Of a stretch of DNA of 18,387 nucleotides, positions 13,790 to 18,387 are shown in pieces. Position numbers and translations under genes: made by a program. Origin of the DNA: Patescibacteria group bacterium (GTDB lineage: Bacteria > Patescibacteriota > Doudnabacteria > UBA920); assembly GCA_023487095.1 (NCBI GenBank), contig JAMDEL010000062.1, positions 1 to 18,387 of the forward strand, in the 5' to 3' direction. The notes below the pieces were generated by a model. The model did not search any database. It saw only the letters and a list, made by a program, of their open reading frames with translations, and was not told the origin of the DNA. How positions within the stretch are numbered: the first letter of the stretch is position 1; each line of letters starts with the position of its first letter.

Positions 13790-16700
13790 TTAGCTAAAGA
13801 TGGTTTTCATGAGCTTGGCCAGCAAGTCGCGCCGCCTGAACAAGGCAAAGCTTGCGCTGGAGAAACCGCCGAAGACAAAAGCCAGAGAATCGGCTCCAGT
13901 CTTGGGGGCGACAAACGCGCCCAAAACCTGCTGCTGTGGCTGGTTAATCCTGATGCTAATGGTATTGCCGTAAGTATTGGTCATGAGGTAGGTCACGTTC
14001 GCGGACAAGGAGTACTTAATCCTCACCCGGAAAGTCTTAGAAACGCTGCCATTAGCCGGAACAGTCAGTCCCGGGAAGCTTAAAGTGTTGCCGGAAAGCT
14101 GTCCGCCGCCGTTGTCCGCCAGGTCCGCATACGCAATCACTTGGGACAAGTCATCGGTAATCACAAAGTTGGTCGCCGGGGTATTGCCGTTGTTGGTGGC
14201 AGTCAGCGTGTAGGTAATGTAGTCCTCGCGCGTCGCGGTCACGGAAGAAGCTTCCGCGTTCTTGGTGTCATTGTAAGCGCGCTTGGAGTAATTCAGGCTG
14301 ACATTGCCGCCGGCCACTGAGCCGGAAACGAAGACCCAGGCGTCATCCTGGACCTGGCTCACCGAGTCGCCGGTCGCGCTTGCGGTGTTCCTAATGCTGG
14401 AACCGGAAGAACCGTTCACGCGGGCCTGGAAAGTCAGGGTTCTGGAATCGTTGGTGTACAAAGTGCCAATGTAGTTATCGTTGTTGTTGCCGAGGCTGCC
14501 GGAAATCCAAGACAAGCCGCTGGGCAAATAATCCGTGACCCTGACATTGTTTACGGGCTGGTTGCCGGTGTTCCTCACCACAATCTGGAATTCAACCGTA
14601 TCACCGTTGTTGGCCGTAACGCTCTCCTGGAAACTGCCGTAATTGTTACGCACAGTCTTGTTTATGGACAACTGGCGGTATTCATTGGCAGGCACTGTAC
14701 CGCCGTTTTGGATGTAATAGTAGTAATTGTTGGTTGTCGTGGTTGTGGTGTTGGTGGTGTTGGTTGTATTTGTGGTGTTAGTGGTGTTGCAGGAATTGTT
14801 AGTGCAGACATTCACGTTGCCGGGGTTGATTACCGGATTACCGGGCAAATTGGCCATGGAAGTTACCAAGATGGAGTTGCAGTCCGCATCTATCATGTAG
14901 AAAACATGCGTGCTGCCCGGCATAAGGCCGTTTACTGTAAAGCTGCCTGTGTTGCCGCCGGTGGTGATAATGTTCCCGGAGCTGTCCTGGGCAATTTTAA
15001 TCTGATGGTTGCCGGTGGAAGTCCAATTTACAACCAAAGAATAGGTCTCGCCGTTTTTTACCGGCACGCCGAGGTTCAGCGCGTAGTTGGTGTTGTTAAT
15101 GCACTGGGTCTGCTCGTCTTTCCTGACAATCAGGGTATCAATCAGGCTACCGCAGGAAGAAATATCGTATAGCCTGAACTCATAGGTTAGGTTTGGCTTA
15201 ATGCCGGAGACGCTGCGGTTGCCCGGAACATTCGTAGAGGCGACAAGGGTTTTTTCCTGGCCGTCTTCCGGATCCAAGAAAGTCAGCTTCACCGGGTTGT
15301 TGCCAGTAAAGGAGTAGTTGATGATAGTGCTATAAGTGTTGTCGGAATTTTTAATTAGAGCAGTCCGATTTAAGTCAGCGTTCTTGTTAAGTTCGCAAGT
15401 CGGCGTGGAAGGGTTGACTTGCGTGTTACAGCTAGCGGACTGGCTGCCACTCTGCAAGGTTACGGTCTTCAGGCCAGTAGTGTTATAGACTGTGCCGAAG
15501 GTTGAACCACTGCCCGATACCGGGTTGCCGCCGCTGGCTGTCCAGGTATAAGAACCCGTGCCGCCATTGGCGCTGAAGTAGGCCGTATTGCCCACCACAA
15601 CCGGGCTGTTTATGGCCGAGCAGGAAAGCTGGCTAACCGGGGTTCTGACAGTCACAATCGGACAAAAAGCAAACTTATTGCCACTTAAGACTTTAATCTG
15701 TTTTGAACCGGACTGGGCATAGCGGGTGCTGAAATATGTCTGGGAGCTGGCCGCTTGGGTGGATGGGTTGCCGTCAGGCGCATTGAAAGAAAAGGTGCCG
15801 TTGCCGCCCGTGGCGTGCACGGTTACGGACTGATTTATGTCCACCACGGAATCGCCGACAATTTCACACTGCACATCGCTGATTTCAACCGGATGAACTG
15901 CAACCGCGGGACAATTTACGGACTGGTTGCCGCTGCTGACATTCACTATTTTGGTTCCGGAAGTGGCATAAGAAGTGTTGAAGTTGGCACCTGAGCCGGC
16001 TGACGGGCTGCCGCCGCTGGCTGTCCAGGCATAGGAACCGCTGCCGCCGGTTACAGAGAACATGACCGCCTGGTTGACATTCACGTTCGGGGTTAAAGTC
16101 TGACAGACCAAAGTCTGCACAGGCCTGGTCACCTGGACGGCCTGGCAGTCCACGGACTGGTTGCCGCTGGTAACTCTAATGGTCTTGGTCCCTTCGGTGG
16201 AATAGGTTGTGCTGAAGTTTGAACCGGAACCCGTAGACGGGCTGCCGCCGCTGGCTGTCCAGCTGTAGCCGGCAGTACCGCCGGAAGCGCTTGCATAAAC
16301 CGGCACATTCACATCAACATTCGGATTGCTGACAGTACACTTAAGCTGCACCGGGGTGCAGTCCCTGACAGTAAAGTTCACGCTCTTTCTTACGCCGTCA
16401 ATGTTGGCTTCTTTGCGCCAGGATCCTACCTGTTCAATGCGCCACGGGGAGCCGGTCATATTCCAGTAGCCTTGGCTGTTTAGGAAAAAACCGTAGTCGG
16501 TATCAATCTCGCCGGTGGAGGCGCCGTTAAAGAACGAACTCCACAAAATTTTCTTGCCGGACATGGCAGGGCTGGAAGTAATGGTGTACTGGGTGCCTTC
16601 GCCCACGCAGAATTCGTTTTTGTTGATGCTGATGTTGTAGTCAACGGTAACCGGGTTGCAATTCAAGTCCGGCACCACGAGCTGTTTCCTGGCCAATTCA

Positions 16701-18387
16701 GAATGCTGGCCGTTCGTGGTATTGTACATAATATATTGGTAAGTGTGGTTCGGAGTCAGCCAGTCGGTAGAAGAGTTGCTGTTGGGCTGGCCGCCGGTTC
16801 CGGTAATGGAATTGACGGAAGAATTGGCGGTTAGATCCTGAGTGGTAATTTCTACGCTCTGCACATCGGACGAATTGGTCCAGGACACGTTGCCGGTCCT
16901 CAAACACTGGGAACCCAGCTGGCCGCCGGCAGTGGCAGTTAGGGTATTTTGACCCGTGGGTGAGCTACAGTCTTTAATCCTAAAATTGACGCTCTTTCTC
17001 ACGCCGTCAATGTTGGCTTCCTTGCGCCAGGAACCAATTTGGTCCGCGCGCCAGGGTGAGCCGGTCATGCTCCAAAAACCCTGATTATTTAGATAGAAAC
17101 CATAATCAGTATCAACTTCGCCAGTGGACGTACCCTCAAAGAAGGAGCTCCACAAAATTTTCTTGCCGGACATGGCAGGGCTAGAAGTAATAGTGTACTG
17201 GGTGCCTTCGCCCACGCAGAATTCGTTTTTGTTGATGGTAAAATTGTAATCCACAGTCACAGGGTTGCAATTTAAAGTCGGGACGTTTTCAGTCGTACGC
17301 GCAAGTTCCCTGTGCTGGCCGTTAGTCGTATCGTACATAACGTACAAATACTGATGGTCAGGCGTCAGCCAGTCAGTAGAAGAGTTGCTGTTGGGCTGGC
17401 CGCCGGTTCCAGTAATGGAATTAGCCGAAGAATTTCCGGTAATGTCCTGCACAGTGATTTCCACGCTCTGCACATCGGACGAGTTGGTCCAGGAAACGTT
17501 GCCGGTCCTCAAGCACTGCGAACCCAGCTGGCCGCCAGGAGTGGCGGTTATGGTATTCTGGCCGGTAACCGGATTGCAGTCTTTTACGGTAAAGTTCACG
17601 CTCTTTCTTACGCCGTCAATGTTGGCTTCCTTGCGCCAGGGACCAGTTTGGTCAGCGCGCCAGGGTGAGCCGGTCATGCTCCAATAGCCTTGGTCATTCA
17701 AATAAAAACCATAGTCGGTATCAACTTCGCCCGTGGAGGCGCCGTTGAAATACGAGCTCCACAGGACTTTCTTGCCGGCCATTTGGGGATTAGACGTAAT
17801 GGTGTACTGGGTGCCTTCGCCCACGCAGAATTCGTTTTTGTTGATGCTGATGTTGTAGTCAACAGTAACCGGAGCTGATTGTTTGACCACGCGCACGGTG
17901 AAGACAATGAATTTGCTGAACTGGAAACAGCCGTTTAAGTCATTTAAATGAGCCAGCACCACCGGTTCGCCGTTTTGGTTGCCCAAAGAGACGCTGCCGG
18001 CGCTGCCGTCATAATTGCCAAACCAGTCTTCAAAATGCTGGCTGCCGGGCACAATCTCCAGTTTCTCGTCGCTGGCGGTGGTGATGTTAATCGCGCCGGT
18101 AACCGTGCCTGCGTTGCTGCTGGTAACGGTAGTGCCAATCACGTGGTTCGGTTCCGTATTGTCATTAACGGTAATTACCGCATTAATGTCCCTGGCATAG
18201 CCATTGCCTTCAGCCGTGCCGTTGTGGACATAAGACCAAACATCAAAAGTCTGGCCTTCTGAAGCCGTAACCTGCTGAGTCCTTTGGCCGTTTACAACTG
18301 CAAGCAAAGAAGGAAAGTCATGGCAAGGCACCTGGCCGGCATTGAAAGAAGTCGGGAAAGGGTTTAATGTCGGCACAGAAGGCGCGT
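13790..18387 (-). CDS. Giant modular surface protein with sortase-like C-terminal anchor, 5' end outside window
   Basis: At least 1,530 residues. The frame stays open through the window edge (A-P-S-V-P before residue 2), and no signal peptide is visible, so the GTG at 18376 is not the true start; I number residues from it. Modules: first domain about 1-165; an A-B-A-B-A array 169-673 with exact 203-residue period; four PKD/Ig-like repeats 676-988 (WTASGG, SGNQSV); two FN3-like modules about 994-1180; an Asn/Thr/Tyr linker 1190-1225; DUF11-like domains about 1236-1350 and 1358-1478. The end is APKTGAD (1490-1496), a hydrophobic run and RRRD, a degenerate LPxTG-type sorting signal. Cysteines come two per module up to residue 1200 and none after. 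Likely a cell-surface or stalk/adhesin protein; ligand unknown. It is followed by its own terminator, so it is transcribed separately from galE. Confidence 0.9.
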   Translation of the reverse strand, partial: APSVPTLNPFPTSFNAGQVPCHDFPSLLAVVNGQRTQQVTASEGQTFDVWSYVHNGTAEGNGYARDINAVITVNDNTEPNHVIGTTVTSSNAGTVTGAINITTASDEKLEIVPGSQHFEDWFGNYDGSAGSVSLGNQNGEPVVLAHLNDLNGCFQFSKFIVFTVRVVKQSAPVTVDYNISINKNEFCVGEGTQYTITSNPQMAGKKVLWSSYFNGASTGEVDTDYGFYLNDQGYWSMTGSPWRADQTGPWRKEANIDGVRKSVNFTVKDCNPVTGQNTITATPGGQLGSQCLRTGNVSWTNSSDVQSVEITVQDITGNSSANSITGTGGQPNSNSSTDWLTPDHQYLYVMYDTTNGQHRELARTTENVPTLNCNPVTVDYNFTINKNEFCVGEGTQYTITSSPAMSGKKILWSSFFEGTSTGEVDTDYGFYLNNQGFWSMTGSPWRADQIGSWRKEANIDGVRKSVNFRIKDCSSPTGQNTLTATAGGQLGSQCLRTGNVSWTNSSDVQSVEITTQDLTANSSVNSITGTGGQPNSNSSTDWLTPNHTYQYIMYNTTNGQHSELARKQLVVPDLNCNPVTVDYNISINKNEFCVGEGTQYTITSSPAMSGKKILWSSFFNGASTGEIDTDYGFFLNSQGYWNMTGSPWRIEQVGSWRKEANIDGVRKSVNFTVRDCTPVQLKCTVSNPNVDVNVPVYASASGGTAGYSWTASGGSPSTGSGSNFSTTYSTEGTKTIRVTSGNQSVDCQAVQVTRPVQTLVCQTLTPNVNVNQAVMFSVTGGSGSYAWTASGGSPSAGSGANFNTSYATSGTKIVNVSSGNQSVNCPAVAVHPVEISDVQCEIVGDSVVDINQSVTVHATGGNGTFSFNAPDGNPSTQAASSQTYFSTRYAQSGSKQIKVLSGNKFAFCPIVTVRTPVSQLSCSAINSPVVVGNTAYFSANGGTGSYTWTASGGNPVSGSGSTFGTVYNTTGLKTVTLQSGSQSASCNTQVNPSTPTCELNKNADLNRTALIKNSDNTYSTIINYSFTGNNPVKLTFLDPEDGQEKTLVASTNVPGNRSVSGIKPNLTYEFRLYDISSCGSLIDTLIVRKDEQTQCINNTNYALNLGVPVKNGETYSLVVNWTSTGNHQIKIAQDSSGNIITTGGNTGSFTVNGLMPGSTHVFYMIDADCNSILVTSMANLPGNPVINPGNVNVCTNNSCNTTNTTNTTNTTNTTTTTTNNYYYYIQNGGTVPANEYRQLSINKTVRNNYGSFQESVTANNGDTVEFQIVVRNTGNQPVNNVRVTDYLPSGLSWISGSLGNNNDNYIGTLYTNDSRTLTFQARVNGSSGSSIRNTASATGDSVSQVQDDAWVFVSGSVAGGNVSLNYSKRAYNDTKNAEASSVTATREDYITYTLTATNNGNTPATNFVITDDLSQVIAYADLADNGGGQLSGNTLSFPGLTVPANGSVSKTFRVRIKYSLSANVTYLMTNTYGNTISIRINQPQQQVLGAFVAPKTGADSLAFVFGGFSSASFALFRRRDLLAKLMKTIFS
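14714..14788 (-). repeat. Asn-Thr-Thr repeat linker in the surface protein gene
   Basis: Residues 1197-1221: five consecutive Asn-Thr-Thr triplets, a Thr run, two Asn and four Tyr. Codons vary between triplets, so it is not a simple DNA microsatellite. It separates the Cys-containing modules from the DUF11-like part and is probably an exposed flexible spacer. Confidence 0.85.
15413..16351 (-). repeat. Four PKD/Ig-like repeats in the surface protein gene
   Basis: Repeats start near residues 676, 754, 833 and 915, each 72-79 residues. Shared: an early Cys, VNVN(x)xV, GGxGxYxWTASGG(S/N)P, a GTK strand, SGNQSV and a late Cys. The third copy is most diverged, with FNAPDGN in place of WTASGG. Confidence 0.88.
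16358..17872 (-). repeat. 609-bp tandem repeat (A-B-A-B-A) in the surface protein gene
   Basis: Units run 17872-17264, 17263-16655 and a half unit 16654-16358. Each full unit is 203 codons: module A (about 99 residues, NEFCVGEGTQYTIT to KSVNF) and module B (about 104 residues, SQCLRTGNVSWTNSSDVQSVEIT to the Cys of LNCNPVTVDY). The DNA is close to identical over long stretches, for example around TGGGTGCCTTCGCCCACGCA in all three A copies. This implies recent duplication or ongoing homogenisation. Confidence 0.92.

Noticed and set aside
16358..17872. CRISPR-like array of repeats
   Set aside because: The repeats are 609 bp, in frame, and encode near-identical protein modules; there are no short repeats with unique spacers and no cas genes.
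18374..18376. GTG at 18376 as the start of the surface protein
   Set aside because: The frame is open to the window edge, no ribosome site or signal peptide is visible, and the first domain appears to begin earlier.

Overview
The window is about 18.4 kb of compact bacterial DNA. All thirteen genes I can support lie on the minus strand, so transcription reads from high to low coordinates. TGA acts as an ordinary stop codon (for example at 2040-2042 and 4593-4595), which argues against code-25 lineages such as Gracilibacteria. Cues that suggest a Candidate Phyla Radiation (Patescibacteria, Parcubacteria-like) genome are a giant multi-domain surface protein ending in a degenerate sortase-like PKTG tail, secreted proteins with RGxx-type C-terminal repeats, tightly overlapping genes and weak Shine-Dalgarno sites. 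The taxonomic call is an inference with moderate to low confidence.

In transcription order: (1) 18387-13790 encodes a very large secreted surface protein whose N-terminus lies outside the window. It has a first domain, an A-B-A-B-A array with an exact 203-residue period, four PKD/Ig-like repeats, two FN3-like modules, an Asn/Thr/Tyr linker, two DUF11-like domains and a C-terminal anchor. A strong intrinsic terminator follows it. (2) 13634-12456 is galE, a UDP-glucose 4-epimerase with an unusual N-terminal extension resembling a Phd/YefM antitoxin. It has its own TTGACA promoter, a leader hairpin and a terminator. (3) From an extended -10 promoter at about 12390 runs a probable long operon: a polyprenyl-phosphate-type GT2, a subtilisin-like protease, a putative lysozyme-fold protein sharing the protease's C-terminal repeat, a frameshifted polysaccharide flippase, a RibL/TagD-like nucleotidyltransferase, a small one-TM protein, a GT4, an O-antigen ligase/polymerase-like protein and two more GT2 enzymes. 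(4) After a 66-bp gap with a candidate promoter comes a C-terminal processing protease (S41), cut by the window edge.

Taken together this looks like a cell-envelope locus. UDP-sugar supply (GalE), lipid-linked glycan assembly (GT2 and GT4 enzymes), flipping (Wzx-like), and polymerisation or transfer (Wzy/WaaL-like) sit beside secreted enzymes (S8, S41, muramidase-like) and a modular surface protein that could be an acceptor or substrate. No mobile elements, CRISPR arrays, tRNA or rRNA genes were seen, and no gene-free stretch exceeds about 160 bp.
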